Shown: positions 32,779 through 42,732 of the stretch, in pieces
How positions within the stretch are numbered: the first letter of the stretch is position 1
Layout: each line of letters starts with the position of its first letter
NCBI GenBank assembly: GCA_902603215.1
Contig: CACKTW010000001.1
Coordinates: 1-45,000 of the forward strand
From: an uncultured Pelagibacteraceae bacterium
Lineage (GTDB): Bacteria; Pseudomonadota; Alphaproteobacteria; Pelagibacterales; Pelagibacteraceae
Direction of reading: 5' to 3'
DNA: 45,000 bases
Made by a program: the position numbers and the translations under genes
Notes under the pieces: model-generated
What the model was told of the DNA's origin: nothing
Seen by the model: only the letters and a program-made list of their open reading frames with translations
Databases searched by the model: none

Positions 32779-34505
32779 TTATTCTTGTCCTTAAAAAAAT
32801 TATTAATTGTAATTAAAGATTGTTGAGCGGCCTTTTCTTCGGATTCATAAGTTAGTCCTGCTATATGTGGAGTGATAAGCAGTCTATCATTTATTTTTGA
32901 AAATTTAATCAATTTATTTTTTTTAATATCTTTTTGTTCATCTTTTACAACGTCAGTAGCTACATAAGATAAAACTTTTGACTTTAAAGCTTTAATTAAC
33001 CCTGTTTCAGAAACTATTTCACCTCTTGAAGTATTTATTAAAATAGATCCTTTTTTAATCTTTTTGAACCAAACATGATTAATCATATTTTTTGTTTTAT
33101 CATTCAAATTAACACAAATAAATAATATATCTGCTTTTGAAATTACATCTGAATATGACCTTTTTTGTGAAATATTTTTATTTTTTATTTTTTTAAATGG
33201 ATCGTACGCTAAAACTTTCATGCCAAATGCAACGGCGTATTTAGCAACGTTAGATCCTATTCTTCCAAATCCAATTATTCCAATCGTTTTTCCATGCAAT
33301 TCATGTCCTCTAAGAATATCTTCTTCATCTCTCCAATGTCCAGATTTAGATATTTCAACAGATTTTGGTATTTTTTTTATTGTTGATAACAATAGCCCGA
33401 ATGTAAATTCTGAAGAAGCATAAATTTTTTTGATAAATTTTGTCTTTAAAAGTGTTTTTACTTTAATGTTTTTTTTTTTACAAAAATCCTTATCTATGTG
33501 ATTGCTGCCTGTTGATGGAGTAACTATAAGTTTAAGATTTTGAGCAAATTTTAAAATATCTTCATTAATTAAATATGTTGGGCATGGACTACAAAACCAG
33601 CAATCAACATATTTTACTAAGGACTTAATTTTATTTTGATCTTGCGTTTTTGTAATTATACAATCATATTTTTTAGTTAGTTGATTTTTTATTTCTTTTA
33701 AAAAATGTAGTGGTGTGGTGATTAATATTTTTTTCTTAAAATTTTTTTTATAAAATAAAACTTTTTTATCTATTTTTTTTGGCACATTTGTACAATAGCC
33801 TTTTTCGATCAATAATTTTGCTGTTAATAGATCAAATTTATTATCTATATTGATTGATTTATTTTCATTCATTATAAATGGTAAGGAATTTTTTCCTTGT
33901 CTACTTTTTTGTTTAATAATGCAATCTCTCCTCATTGCGTAAATAGCACCGTTTCTTATATAACTTGGTTCAAAATCTTGACGCCTAGATCCTTTTTTTG
34001 GTTCTGGATATTCTCTACAAAAATCTTTAACTTTGTTCCCTATGATTTTTTTGAGTCTTATTGGGTGTTTTTCCCCTGTGTTTACATAGCTAATTACAGA
34101 ATCTTTTTTTGATTTTAATAATAGCTCTAGAGCACCATCAATATCCGTTTCATCTCTAAATGGTGATACACATGGCAGTTCAATTACATAATCAAATTTA
34201 GTTTCAAAAAATTTTTCACATTCTATTACTGAATGCCTTAGGGCATCAACGGAAAGTGTTTTATCTTTTGCTAAATTTTTTGGTCTTAAAAAAGGAACTA
34301 ATGCTCCATATTCTTTAGATATTTTTGCAATTTTTTTATCATCCGTTGAAACAATTACATTTTTAATAAATCTAGAATTTAGAGCTGCAGAAATTGTATA
34401 ACTTATTAATGGATGATTATTAATAGGATAAATGTTTTTTCTAGGAATGCTTTTTGAGCCCCCTCTAGCCAAAATAACACATAAAAAATTTTTTTTATTT
34501 TTCAT
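32775..34505 (-). CDS. Fusion of CMP-nonulosonate synthetase (NeuA-like) and D-2-hydroxyacid dehydrogenase
   Basis: This 576-residue protein joins two enzymes. Residues 1-235 form an acylneuraminate cytidylyltransferase: [13 protein letters not shown] at 12-24 (CTP loop), [14 protein letters not shown] at 110-123 and [10 protein letters not shown] at 182-191. Residues 255-576 form a D-isomer-specific 2-hydroxyacid dehydrogenase of the phosphoglycerate dehydrogenase type: [12 protein letters not shown] at 408-419 for NAD, the catalytic R494 (TSRGEIV), E523 (DEQ) and H547 (ITPHIAG). All three catalytic positions are present. A short Lys-rich linker (about 240-258) separates the domains. The frame is continuous with no sign of an assembly join. 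The neighbours are GT2 and NeuB. The dehydrogenase substrate is unknown; it may oxidise or reduce a 2-hydroxy/2-keto acid sugar precursor. Confidence 0.88.
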   Translation of the reverse strand: MKNKKNFLCVILARGGSKSIPRKNIYPINNHPLISYTISAALNSRFIKNVIVSTDDKKIAKISKEYGALVPFLRPKNLAKDKTLSVDALRHSVIECEKFFETKFDYVIELPCVSPFRDETDIDGALELLLKSKKDSVISYVNTGEKHPIRLKKIIGNKVKDFCREYPEPKKGSRRQDFEPSYIRNGAIYAMRRDCIIKQKSRQGKNSLPFIMNENKSINIDNKFDLLTAKLLIEKGYCTNVPKKIDKKVLFYKKNFKKKILITTPLHFLKEIKNQLTKKYDCIITKTQDQNKIKSLVKYVDCWFCSPCPTYLINEDILKFAQNLKLIVTPSTGSNHIDKDFCKKKNIKVKTLLKTKFIKKIYASSEFTFGLLLSTIKKIPKSVEISKSGHWRDEEDILRGHELHGKTIGIIGFGRIGSNVAKYAVAFGMKVLAYDPFKKIKNKNISQKRSYSDVISKADILFICVNLNDKTKNMINHVWFKKIKKGSILINTSRGEIVSETGLIKALKSKVLSYVATDVVKDEQKDIKKNKLIKFSKINDRLLITPHIAGLTYESEEKAAQQSLITINNFFKDKNK

Positions 34506-34517
34506 AAATTCATCATT

Positions 34518-36317
34518 TCAATTATAAGTTTTACTAGTGTTTAAAATTATATTTTTTAAATTTTCTATTTTTTTTGAATCGTATTTTGCATATTTTTGAC
34601 AAAATTTTTTTCTAACATGTTGAACATCTTTTTTGTTCCACCATTCGTCTATTTCATTCCAAATTTCATTTAAATGTTCGCTAACGCTTTCCGTTGTTTC
34701 GTGAAAAATCTTACTTTTCTTTAGCTCTTCAAAATATGGTATCGCTTCTTCTCTTAAAGGATTTTTATTGGTTGGGCAAAATATTATAACTGGAATATTG
34801 GCTGCCAATAATTCTAAATAGCCAGTTGCGTTATATGTGTAGACAACAAGCTTTGTTTTTTTCAATATTTCTATTATCGGCTTGTAACCTTTATCAATTG
34901 TAATTTCTGGAAACTCGTCAGACCAAAGTTTTTCTTCACACCAGCCATACTTTCGTTCATGAAGCCTTATAACCAAATTTTCTGATCTAATTTTAAAATT
35001 TAATTTTCTTGCAATTTTTAAACAATTTTGATGATATTCTAATAGTTGATGACCTCTAACTCTTGAATCCAAAGCTGTTGCTGAATATCTTTCTTTGGGT
35101 CTTATTACAAATAATAGTTTTGTTTTTTTTTTAATTTTTTTGATTTTTTCATAAATGTTTATTGGTTTAAGGATTCCAAAAGGAATCAATTTTTTATCTC
35201 TGTTGTCTTCCCATCCCCAGGTAAGATAAAAATCAGATATATCTCTTTCAAATTCCTCATACCAATGAAATAAACATTGCCCATATGCTCCTCCATGTTG
35301 TCCGTGTATTAATTTCGTCCCGTTTTCCTTTTTTTCAGCCGTATATTTTGCTGGAATAGTTTTATTATTAATAAAATGAGATGTAAATATGGTTTCAGGT
35401 TTTTTTGGCCAATTAAGTTTTGAAGTTGCAGTAGAAATCTTTTTATAATTTTCTAAATATGACATTGGTATCAATGTTGGCATTATTTCTCTTAAAAATT
35501 TTTCAAAATTATTTTTTGCTTCAAAATTAAGTTTAATTTTATTTCTCAGTTCTTTATTTGGTTCACACAAAAAAGTTTGATCTGGTGATAAACTCAAAGG
35601 AAATAAACCTAAACTTAAATTCAATTTTATTTCTGAAAATTTCCCTAGATAACTTTCACAAATTAAATATTTTTCATTTTTTCTAATTAATTTTATTAAA
35701 GGATTAAATATATTTGATAAAAAAATTATTATTCTTCTATTTAAGTTTTTTCGATGTAATTTAACTCTAACATAATTATCATTTTTTAAATCATCAATAT
35801 ATTCAATATTAATTGCATTTTTAAATGAAATTGTTTCTATAATTTTTGAAAAAATAAAGTGGTTCCACTTATCTTGGTGAATAATATCTATAAAATTTTC
35901 TATTCCTAAGGGAACCATTTCTGAAACATTTATTTTTAATATTATAGTATTCGAAAGAGTATTTTCTGAAAATGCTTTTTGAATAATTTCCCATCTATCA
36001 AATAAAATTTGAATAAAGCAATTAAGCCAATGTCCAAGATAAATTTTCCAATATCTTTCTGAATATTTTTCATCATGAATTTCATTTAACACTTGCACAA
36101 GATTTTTTATTATCTTTTCGCTAAGATTTTTTAAATAAATATAATCTTCTTGTAATTTTTTGGTATCATCCCAATGATAAGCAAGCGTTTGATGATTTAA
36201 TTCATTCCAAATATTTTTTTCGCTATAAATTTTGCACCAATTACCTAAAAAAAGTAAAGGTTGATCATATTTCCAAGTTTCTTCCATGGCTGTTGTTATA
36301 AGAAATTTTTTTTGCAT
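34518..36317 (-). CDS. LIC12162-family putative transferase (surface carbohydrate)
   Basis: This 599-residue soluble protein matches the LIC12162/TIGR04331 family by its N-terminal signature: FLITTAMEETW, then PLLFLGNWCKIYS and LAYHWDDTKKLQEDYIYL within the first 70 residues, and WKIYLGHWLNCFIQILFDRWE near 110. The family occurs in O-antigen and nonulosonate loci and is annotated as a probable transferase. GQHGGAYGQCLFHWYEEFERD near 350 and NATGYLELLAANIPVIIFC near 520 resemble the donor-binding half of GT-B enzymes such as CDP-glycerol or capsule transferases. I start at ATG 36317, which is 7 bp after the ABC transporter stop; a longer frame would overlap it. No membrane segment is seen. Confidence 0.83.
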   Translation of the reverse strand: MQKKFLITTAMEETWKYDQPLLFLGNWCKIYSEKNIWNELNHQTLAYHWDDTKKLQEDYIYLKNLSEKIIKNLVQVLNEIHDEKYSERYWKIYLGHWLNCFIQILFDRWEIIQKAFSENTLSNTIILKINVSEMVPLGIENFIDIIHQDKWNHFIFSKIIETISFKNAINIEYIDDLKNDNYVRVKLHRKNLNRRIIIFLSNIFNPLIKLIRKNEKYLICESYLGKFSEIKLNLSLGLFPLSLSPDQTFLCEPNKELRNKIKLNFEAKNNFEKFLREIMPTLIPMSYLENYKKISTATSKLNWPKKPETIFTSHFINNKTIPAKYTAEKKENGTKLIHGQHGGAYGQCLFHWYEEFERDISDFYLTWGWEDNRDKKLIPFGILKPINIYEKIKKIKKKTKLLFVIRPKERYSATALDSRVRGHQLLEYHQNCLKIARKLNFKIRSENLVIRLHERKYGWCEEKLWSDEFPEITIDKGYKPIIEILKKTKLVVYTYNATGYLELLAANIPVIIFCPTNKNPLREEAIPYFEELKKSKIFHETTESVSEHLNEIWNEIDEWWNKKDVQHVRKKFCQKYAKYDSKKIENLKNIILNTSKTYN

Positions 36318-36324
36318 AAAAATA

Positions 36325-38046
36325 TCAAGATAAATCCTTATGTAACTGTGAATCTTCCAATTTATAAATTTGATTACAATATTCCAAGGTAGTTTTTCTA
36401 TGTGATACAATTAAAAGAGTCCTATCTTTAGAATATCTTTCAATTTCTTTCATAAGTTTTTTTTCAGTTTCAGAATCTAGTGCGCTTGTTGCTTCATCAA
36501 AAATTATAATTGATGGTTTATTATAAAGTGCCCTTGATATTCCAATTCTTTGTTGTTGACCTCCTGATAATTTTATTCCTTTTTCACCAACTATTGTGTC
36601 TAGGCCTTCTGGTAAGTTTTTTATAAATTCTTCAAGTTGAGTAATTTTGATAATTTCATTTATTTTTTCATTGTCTGCTTCATTTCCAGAAATTCCAAAA
36701 ATAATATTATTTTTAATTGTATCATCAATCATATGAACCGATTGGGGAGCGTAACCAATTAGATTTTGCCAAGATCTTATATTTTTTTCTATACTGACAT
36801 TGTCTATACTGATTTTTCCTTTTTCAGGAACTAGCAACCCAATAAAAATGTCAACGAAAGTGCTTTTGCCTGATCCCGTAGTACCCATAATTCCAATTGT
36901 TTCTCCTTTTTTAATTTCAAAGGATAAATCCTTTAAAACGTAATTATTTTTTTTAGGATATTTAAAATAAAGATTTTTAATCTCTATTTTATCTTTAAAA
37001 ATATTTTCAAAATTTTTGGGTTGATATTTTTTTTCTTTACTATCTCCTAATTCTTGAGCCAAAGTATTGACAACCGGTTTTGAAAAATTAAGAGCTTGAA
37101 GTGATCTCAATATTCTTATAACGGAAGGCAACAATCTATAAGCAGCAACTGAAAATAATCCCAAAGTAGGCACTATAGTTGCAATTTCATAATTTCTTTT
37201 TATTAAAATAAAAGTTAAAAAACAAAGTCCAAAAACTCCTAAAAATTCAAGCCAAAATCTTGGTGAATTATCCAAAATGTCAAAATATTTTTTAACAACT
37301 GAATACTTAAAGTTGTGATTTATATATTGAGATATAAAATTTTCTTCTCTTCCAAGAACTTTGATTATTTTAAAACTATTAATGGCCTGTAAAAGACTTT
37401 TAAAAGAAAGTCCAGATTGATAAAGTCTTTTTTCACCCCATAGCTTTATATACTTTCGAGTAATTCTATTAAATAGCAATGCAATTAAAGTTATTATTGT
37501 TGCAACAATTATCGTGCCAAATGGTTCGACTAGTAATAAAAGCGTACTTATTCCTATTAAGACAAAAATTTCTATAATTAAAAGTATAAAATAATCTATA
37601 TATTTTAAAAATCCTTTTACCTCTACAAAATTTCTTGCCAATAAAGCCGAATTTTTATTTAAATAAGATGCATAAGATAAAAACATATAATTTCTTAAAA
37701 GTCTTTCACATATATTTCTATATAATTTATCAGCAAAACTTTTTTGCCACCAAGTAAAAATAAATAAAAAAATATTTTTAATAAAATAAATAAAAAGAAC
37801 AGATCCTATTCCAAATAAAATTAAGTCTTTTTTTTCAAAATTTGATGATAAAAAATTTGATATTTCGTTAACTGTTTCAAATTTGGTATAGAAATTTCCT
37901 TCCGCAAGGAAAGTAAGTGCTGGAAAAACTAAGGCCACTCCAAGAGTTTCTAGAACAACGCAGATAATCATCAAAAAAAACAATACGATTGCCCTGTTCA
38001 AATATTCTTTTGAAATAATTTTTATAGCTTTTTTTAAAACTTCCAT
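36325..38046 (-). CDS. PglK/MsbA-like ABC transporter, lipid-linked glycan flippase
   Basis: This 573-residue half-transporter has six membrane helices in residues 1-320 and a C-terminal ATPase. Walker A is GTTGSGKST near residue 387, the Q-loop is GYAPQSVHMIDD near 432, the signature is LSGGQQQRIGISRAL near 490, and Walker B is IIIFDEATSALD near 512, followed by the H-loop in IVSHRK. The N-terminal helix VVLETLGVALVFPALTFLAEG is like that of PglK, the flippase of lipid-linked oligosaccharides in Campylobacter, and of MsbA relatives. It probably flips the glycan assembled by the surrounding enzymes. Gaps to its neighbours are 7 and 11 bp. Confidence 0.9.
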   Translation of the reverse strand: MEVLKKAIKIISKEYLNRAIVLFFLMIICVVLETLGVALVFPALTFLAEGNFYTKFETVNEISNFLSSNFEKKDLILFGIGSVLFIYFIKNIFLFIFTWWQKSFADKLYRNICERLLRNYMFLSYASYLNKNSALLARNFVEVKGFLKYIDYFILLIIEIFVLIGISTLLLLVEPFGTIIVATIITLIALLFNRITRKYIKLWGEKRLYQSGLSFKSLLQAINSFKIIKVLGREENFISQYINHNFKYSVVKKYFDILDNSPRFWLEFLGVFGLCFLTFILIKRNYEIATIVPTLGLFSVAAYRLLPSVIRILRSLQALNFSKPVVNTLAQELGDSKEKKYQPKNFENIFKDKIEIKNLYFKYPKKNNYVLKDLSFEIKKGETIGIMGTTGSGKSTFVDIFIGLLVPEKGKISIDNVSIEKNIRSWQNLIGYAPQSVHMIDDTIKNNIIFGISGNEADNEKINEIIKITQLEEFIKNLPEGLDTIVGEKGIKLSGGQQQRIGISRALYNKPSIIIFDEATSALDSETEKKLMKEIERYSKDRTLLIVSHRKTTLEYCNQIYKLEDSQLHKDLS

Positions 38047-38057
38047 AAATTTTTAAC

Positions 38058-38939
38058 TTAACTAATTACATTTTTTAATTTCAAGTTTAATTCCTCTGAT
38101 ATTTTTTTAATTTCTTCGTTTTGTAAAAAATTTGAATTTTTGAATATATTTTTCATTTCAATATGTTTTAAATTATCCTTAATAAAATTTTCTAATGAAA
38201 AACTTTCTGATCCAAAAGTTGAAAATATAACGGCTCTTTCTTTTTCTTCTTGTATCATCATTTTGGGAAAATAATTTGCAATAAAATTTTCAATTAATGG
38301 ATGAAAACTAACATTGGGTAGTATCTTTAATCTTACAGCGCTACCACTATGACAAGTTCTCAAATTCCAAATAATAGCATCTCCCACCTCTGTTTTTGCA
38401 TTGACTGATTTATAAAACTGTTGAGGAAACAAATACTTAAAGCTACCTTTTTCTATAAATATTTTTTTTAATAGTTTTCTTCCATATCTTAGGGTGTGAC
38501 ATGATCCTTTCCAAACTTTCACGCCATTGCTAAAATCAGAATGATTTTGAAGATACACTCCTACTCTCACCAACGGATATTTAGTAGTAAAAGGGCAATC
38601 AAAATCATTCTTTGCGTCATTATGAAAGCTTCTATATGGTTTTTCATTCCATCTGAAAGAGCTATATCCCCAGTAGACAACTTCGTCTCCTAAAATATCT
38701 CTTATTGTACTTATTAGTTTTTTATTTAAAATCACACTTTGCAATTCTGGATAACTTAAAACATCTTTTAAGTTTTTTTGTTCTAATTCTTTATAATTTA
38801 AAGATTCTTCTCCTAAATTCTTTTTAGACTCTTTTGATATGAAATTTCTGTAAGCCTCTACTTCATTTTTTGAATAAACATTTTTTACGATCAAATATCC
38901 ATCTTTCCAAAATTGTTTAATTTTATCTTCGTTAAGCAT
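38058..38939 (-). CDS. Phytanoyl-CoA dioxygenase (PhyH) family protein
   Basis: This 293-residue Fe(II)/2-oxoglutarate oxygenase candidate has the metal triad H106 and D108 in FHNDAKND and H197 in TCHSGSAVR, with R203 as the likely 2-oxoglutarate carboxylate ligand. GVYLQNHSDFSNGVKVWKGSCH at about 127-148 is the usual jelly-roll core strand. The family hydroxylates many small molecules, lipids and some sugars; PhyH proteins also occur in phosphonate and glycan clusters. Here it lies between the sulfotransferase (4 bp) and the ABC flippase (11 bp), so a glycan or lipid carrier substituent is the likely substrate. This is inference. Confidence 0.85.
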   Translation of the reverse strand: MLNEDKIKQFWKDGYLIVKNVYSKNEVEAYRNFISKESKKNLGEESLNYKELEQKNLKDVLSYPELQSVILNKKLISTIRDILGDEVVYWGYSSFRWNEKPYRSFHNDAKNDFDCPFTTKYPLVRVGVYLQNHSDFSNGVKVWKGSCHTLRYGRKLLKKIFIEKGSFKYLFPQQFYKSVNAKTEVGDAIIWNLRTCHSGSAVRLKILPNVSFHPLIENFIANYFPKMMIQEEKERAVIFSTFGSESFSLENFIKDNLKHIEMKNIFKNSNFLQNEEIKKISEELNLKLKNVIS

Positions 38940-38943
38940 TTTA

Positions 38944-40083
38944 TTACAAAAAATTAGTCATTTTTTTACCTACCTTGGGATTTAAAATGATCAATAGCCT
39001 CCTTAAAATATTTCTAGGAATAATTAAAAATTTACTCAAAAAATATTTTTTTTGATAATTAAAATTTGTAAAAAAATATAAATAAGCTTTTACTATATCT
39101 TTAAAACTATGCTTGTATTCAAATTTGTAATTGAAAAAATAAAAAATATTATTAAATATAACTTCAATCATTAAGGTTTTTTTTTTATCAAGAACTTTTT
39201 TCCATCTTTTTGTTACTTCTTCTGGGTTATAGAAATTAGTTTTTGGATATTTTTTTAAATCTTTTTCTTGATTTTGGTCTTGTAAATATGCACTTTCACC
39301 AAACCATTCTTTTCCATTAAACGTTTGATTAAGAAGAGTTTCTGAAAAATTAATATTTAACCATTTACTTAATTTTTGCATTTCATATTTTAAATTTTTG
39401 TGTAAATTTTCATTTTTTGCTATATAAATTTTATTGGTTAAGCTAATTCTGTTTTTTACAAATTGGTCAGCTGATTTCCAATTAAGCAAAACATGATCAA
39501 ATTGATTTGAAAAAATTTGATCATTATTATGTTTCTGCATTCTTAAAATACTTCCAGCTATTGAAGCTCTTGGGTCACGCATCATAAAAATAAATTGGGG
39601 ATTAAAAATTTTTTCATATTTTTCTGAATGCCATGAAACGTGCTCTTGATGGACCAATATTTTTTTTATTTGCAAATCTACATCGTAGAGTTTTGCATAT
39701 GAGTAATGAATACCTAAAAATAGATTCTTAAAAATATTTTTTTCTTTTGATAAAATTAACCAATCATATAAATAATTTTCAAATAATTTTTTCTCTTTAG
39801 CATCTTTAATAAAATTTCTTCTTTGTGTTTGATGTCTTGGGTCTAGGAAAAAAAGATCTCCAAAAGCTTTTGCTATATCTTTGCTACAATTTTTTTTCTT
39901 AAATGAAATTTTTTTATTCCTTCTTTTTATTGTTTCTATAGACCTAAAAAAACTAAAAGCAGGCATAATTAAAATTTCTTTGTGGTTATCTAGCAAACTG
40001 TGGGCCCAATCTATTCCGTTATGACCATATGATGTCAGTATACAAATATTTAAATTTTTTAAATTTTCTACAATTCTATCCAT
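38944..40083 (-). CDS. Sulfotransferase family protein with unusual P-loop
   Basis: This 379-residue protein resembles bacterial PAPS-dependent sulfotransferases. The N-terminal PAPS-binding loop is read as ILTSYGHNGIDWAHSLLDNH at about 15-34, where most members have GxRSGTTxLxxLLxxH; the Arg-Ser-Gly-Thr core is replaced by His-Asn-Gly-Ile. The 3'-phosphate motif MMRDPRASIAGS near 168 is well kept. FNGKEWFGESAY near 260 is the usual C-terminal motif of this type. It shares one base with the upstream tviB-like gene. It would sulfate a glycan hydroxyl or amine, but the altered P-loop leaves activity in doubt. Confidence 0.78.
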   Translation of the reverse strand: MDRIVENLKNLNICILTSYGHNGIDWAHSLLDNHKEILIMPAFSFFRSIETIKRRNKKISFKKKNCSKDIAKAFGDLFFLDPRHQTQRRNFIKDAKEKKLFENYLYDWLILSKEKNIFKNLFLGIHYSYAKLYDVDLQIKKILVHQEHVSWHSEKYEKIFNPQFIFMMRDPRASIAGSILRMQKHNNDQIFSNQFDHVLLNWKSADQFVKNRISLTNKIYIAKNENLHKNLKYEMQKLSKWLNINFSETLLNQTFNGKEWFGESAYLQDQNQEKDLKKYPKTNFYNPEEVTKRWKKVLDKKKTLMIEVIFNNIFYFFNYKFEYKHSFKDIVKAYLYFFTNFNYQKKYFLSKFLIIPRNILRRLLIILNPKVGKKMTNFL

Positions 40084-41354
40084 TATAATCTTTCATCAAC
40101 AAATTCTTTTTTGAAAAAGCTTTTTACATCGTAAATAATATGATTGTTTTTACAAAAAATTTTAGGTCCTTTTTGATTTAAATATTTAAATTTATCATGA
40201 GAAACTGCTAAAATTAAAATATTATATTTTTTTTTTGTTTTTAATTTTTTAATAAATTTAAATTTATAATCTTTTTTTAATTCATTAGGATTAATCCAGG
40301 GATCATAAATTTCAATTTTTGCTTTTATAGATTTTAAATTTTTAATTAAATCAAAAACTTTTGAATTTCTTGTATCAGAACAATTTTTTTTAAAAGTACA
40401 TCCAAGTATTAAACATTTTCTATTTTTTAATGGAATATTTTTTAATTTAATTAAATATTTAATTCTTTTAGCTATATACTTGCTTACAGAATTATTAAGA
40501 TTTCTTCCTGTTAAAATTATTTTTGGGTTATATCCAAGCTCCTTTGATTTAAAAGTTAAATAGTATGGATCAACTCCAATGCAATGGCCGCCTACTAAAC
40601 CCGGTTTATACTTTACAAAATTCCACTTGGTTGCAGCGGCATCCAATACTTCTTCTGTATCAAGTTTTAGTCTATTAAAAATAATTGCTAATTCGTTTAT
40701 TAAAGCAATGTTTAAATCTCTCTGGGTATTCTCAATAACTTTTGCTGCTTCTGCAATTTTAATATTAGAAGCTAAATAGGTTCCAGCCTTAATAATTGAT
40801 TTATACAAATTATCAACTTGTCTACCAATTTTAATTGTTGAGCCACTAGTTATCTTCTTCAAATTAGTTAAGGAATAACGTTTATCTCCAACATTTATTC
40901 TCTCTGGTGAATATCCACAAAAAAAATCTTCATTATATTTTAGGTTTGATTGTTTTTCTAAAATAGGAACGCAAACCTCTTCAGTACAACCAGGAAAAAC
41001 TGTAGATTCATAAATAACAATTGATTTTTTTTTTAAAAATTTTCCAACTAATTTGGTAGCATTTATTATGTTTGATAAATCTGGCTTATTCTTCTTATTT
41101 ATTGGGGTTGGCACCGTTATTATAAAGTAAGTTGAATTATTTAAATCTTGGAAGTTATTAGAAAATTTTAAATATTTTGCTTTAGAAAAATCTTGTCTGG
41201 TTGTTTGAAAATTTACATCTTTGAATTTCTTTAGTTCATCAATTCTTGATTTTGAGGAATCAAAACCAATAACTTTGAATTTTTTTCCAAATTCCAAAGA
41301 TAATGGTAAACCAACATATCCAAGTCCGATTATTGAAATTTTATTTTTTAACAT
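40083..41354 (-). CDS. tviB: UDP-HexNAc 6-dehydrogenase (TviB/WbpA/WbpO group)
   Basis: This 423-residue nucleotide sugar dehydrogenase oxidises a UDP-sugar C6 twice to the uronic acid with NAD. The N-terminal domain starts [31 protein letters not shown] at 81-93 and [14 protein letters not shown] at 113-126 are typical, and C258 in [13 protein letters not shown] is the catalytic cysteine. The [10 protein letters not shown] and DPYYLTFK motifs favour the Vi-antigen TviB/WbpO group, which acts on UDP-GlcNAc or UDP-GalNAc, over UDP-glucose dehydrogenase. It overlaps the epimerase gene by 14 bp. The symbol is by family similarity; substrate is not certain. Confidence 0.88.
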   Translation of the reverse strand: MLKNKISIIGLGYVGLPLSLEFGKKFKVIGFDSSKSRIDELKKFKDVNFQTTRQDFSKAKYLKFSNNFQDLNNSTYFIITVPTPINKKNKPDLSNIINATKLVGKFLKKKSIVIYESTVFPGCTEEVCVPILEKQSNLKYNEDFFCGYSPERINVGDKRYSLTNLKKITSGSTIKIGRQVDNLYKSIIKAGTYLASNIKIAEAAKVIENTQRDLNIALINELAIIFNRLKLDTEEVLDAAATKWNFVKYKPGLVGGHCIGVDPYYLTFKSKELGYNPKIILTGRNLNNSVSKYIAKRIKYLIKLKNIPLKNRKCLILGCTFKKNCSDTRNSKVFDLIKNLKSIKAKIEIYDPWINPNELKKDYKFKFIKKLKTKKKYNILILAVSHDKFKYLNQKGPKIFCKNNHIIYDVKSFFKKEFVDERL

Positions 41355-42363
41355 TTTTTTTTATTTTATAATATTCTAAATACCAATTAATAAATTCTTG
41401 AATTCCTTTTTTAATAGAAGTTTTAGATTTATATTTAAGTAATTTTTTTATTTTTCTAGTATCTGAAAAAGTCTTTGGAACATCTCCTTGTTGCAGAGGT
41501 AAAAATTTTTTAATTGCTTTTTTTTTTAGGTTTTCTTCAATAGTGTCTATATATTTCATTAAGTTAACGGGCTTACTATTTCCAATATTCAAAATTCTAA
41601 AAGGCGCAGTGCTTTCTCCTGGGTTTAATTTTGATTTTTTTGCTTTTTTTTTTATTATGTTATCGCTTGCCTTTATTACTCCATTCACTATGTCATCAAT
41701 ATAAGTAAAATCTCTTACATGTTTTCCTTTATTAAAAATTTCTATAGGTTTTCCAGATATAATATTTTTTGTAAAAATAAATAATGACATATCGGGTCTT
41801 CCCCAGGGACCATAAACAGTAAAAAATCTTAAACCAGTTGTTGGTAAATTAAATAAATAACTATAGCTATGAGCCATGATTTCATTTGCTCTTTTTGTGG
41901 CTGCATAAAATTGAATTGGATGATCTACATTATCACTTTCTGAAAATGGATGTTTGGAATTAAGTCCGTAAACACTGCTTGTGCTTGCGTAGGTAAGATG
42001 TTTTATATTTTTTTTTTTACAAAGAAAAAGTATATTTGTAAATCCGATTAAATTACTTTCAACGTATGCTTCAGGATTCTTTAAAGAATATCTAACGCCA
42101 GCTTGGGCGGCAAGATGGACAACTCTTTCAAATTTATGTTTGTTAAAACATGATTCTAATTTTTTTTTATTTGCAATATTAAATTTAATAAAAATAAATT
42201 TTGTTTTATATTTTCTAAGTAATTTTAGTCTACTTTTTTTAAGATTTTGATCATAATAATTATTTATACTATCTATACCGATTACTTGATCCCCTCTATC
42301 TAAAAACTTTTTAGCAGTATGGAATCCTATAAATCCAGCAACACCGGTAACCAAAATTTTCAT
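41341..42363 (-). CDS. UDP-glucuronate 4-epimerase-type SDR (Cap1J/LspL group)
   Basis: This 340-residue extended SDR has [15 protein letters not shown] at 6-20, [16 protein letters not shown] at 31-46 and [22 protein letters not shown] at 84-105. These motifs are characteristic of UDP-glucuronate and UDP-GlcNAc-uronate 4-epimerases. The catalytic residues are Y153 and K157 in FYAATK with TSSVYG at 128-133. [21 protein letters not shown] near 178 completes the family signature. It likely interconverts UDP-GlcA/UDP-GalA or the N-acetyl versions made by the dehydrogenase with which it overlaps. The MarR-type regulator gene lies 21 bp upstream. Confidence 0.88.
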   Translation of the reverse strand: MKILVTGVAGFIGFHTAKKFLDRGDQVIGIDSINNYYDQNLKKSRLKLLRKYKTKFIFIKFNIANKKKLESCFNKHKFERVVHLAAQAGVRYSLKNPEAYVESNLIGFTNILFLCKKKNIKHLTYASTSSVYGLNSKHPFSESDNVDHPIQFYAATKRANEIMAHSYSYLFNLPTTGLRFFTVYGPWGRPDMSLFIFTKNIISGKPIEIFNKGKHVRDFTYIDDIVNGVIKASDNIIKKKAKKSKLNPGESTAPFRILNIGNSKPVNLMKYIDTIEENLKKKAIKKFLPLQQGDVPKTFSDTRKIKKLLKYKSKTSIKKGIQEFINWYLEYYKIKKNVKK

Positions 42364-42384
42364 TTTAGAAAAATATTAAATTTA

Positions 42385-42684
42385 TTATTTTTTAATTTCT
42401 TTTTGTAATTCGTCATATTCTTTCATTTTTTGTTTCATAAAATTAATTGTAAGTTTAGTTTTTGCAGAAATGCCTGACGGGGTAAGCAAATATATATAGC
42501 GAATTTTTTTTGAATTTTTTTGAAAATTACTAATCTTGATTAATCCTTTTTTTTTCAATTCATTTAAGCAATAATTCATTTTTCCAAGACTAAAGCCTAA
42601 TTTGCCAGCAAGCTTTCTTTGCGAAAAATTTGGGTTTTTATCAATTTTTCTTAAAGTGTTAAATAAATCGGGGTCTAATTTCAT
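42385..42684 (-). CDS. EPS-associated MarR-type winged-helix regulator
   Basis: This 99-residue DNA-binding protein matches the small MarR-like regulators found at the head of polysaccharide clusters. The winged helix includes NFSQRKLAGKLGFSLGKMNYCLNELKKKGLI, in which SLGKMNYCL is the recognition helix signature, and YLLTPSGISAKTKLT follows in the wing region. A C-terminal helix (FMKQKMKEYDELQ) is probably a dimerisation helix. I prefer ATG 42684, with AGG 6 nt upstream, over an in-frame TTG at 42738. The TTG has no ribosome site and sits within a palindrome. It is the first gene of the fifteen-gene minus-strand run and probably controls itself and the divergent phosphonate genes. Confidence 0.85.
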   Translation of the reverse strand: MKLDPDLFNTLRKIDKNPNFSQRKLAGKLGFSLGKMNYCLNELKKKGLIKISNFQKNSKKIRYIYLLTPSGISAKTKLTINFMKQKMKEYDELQKEIKK

Positions 42685-42701
42685 AATTTGCCTGTTATAG
42701 C

Positions 42702-42716
42702 GTTCATAGATTGAAC
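42702..42716. promoter_or_regulatory. Operator-like palindrome 1, GTTCATAGATTGAAC
   Basis: This 15-bp element has arms GTTCA and TGAAC separated by five bases and closely resembles the perfect palindrome 31 bp away. It lies just upstream of the chosen ATG (42684) of the MarR-type gene. It is inferred to be a binding site of that regulator. Confidence 0.5.
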
Positions 42717-42732
42717 GGTCAAGTAAATTAGT

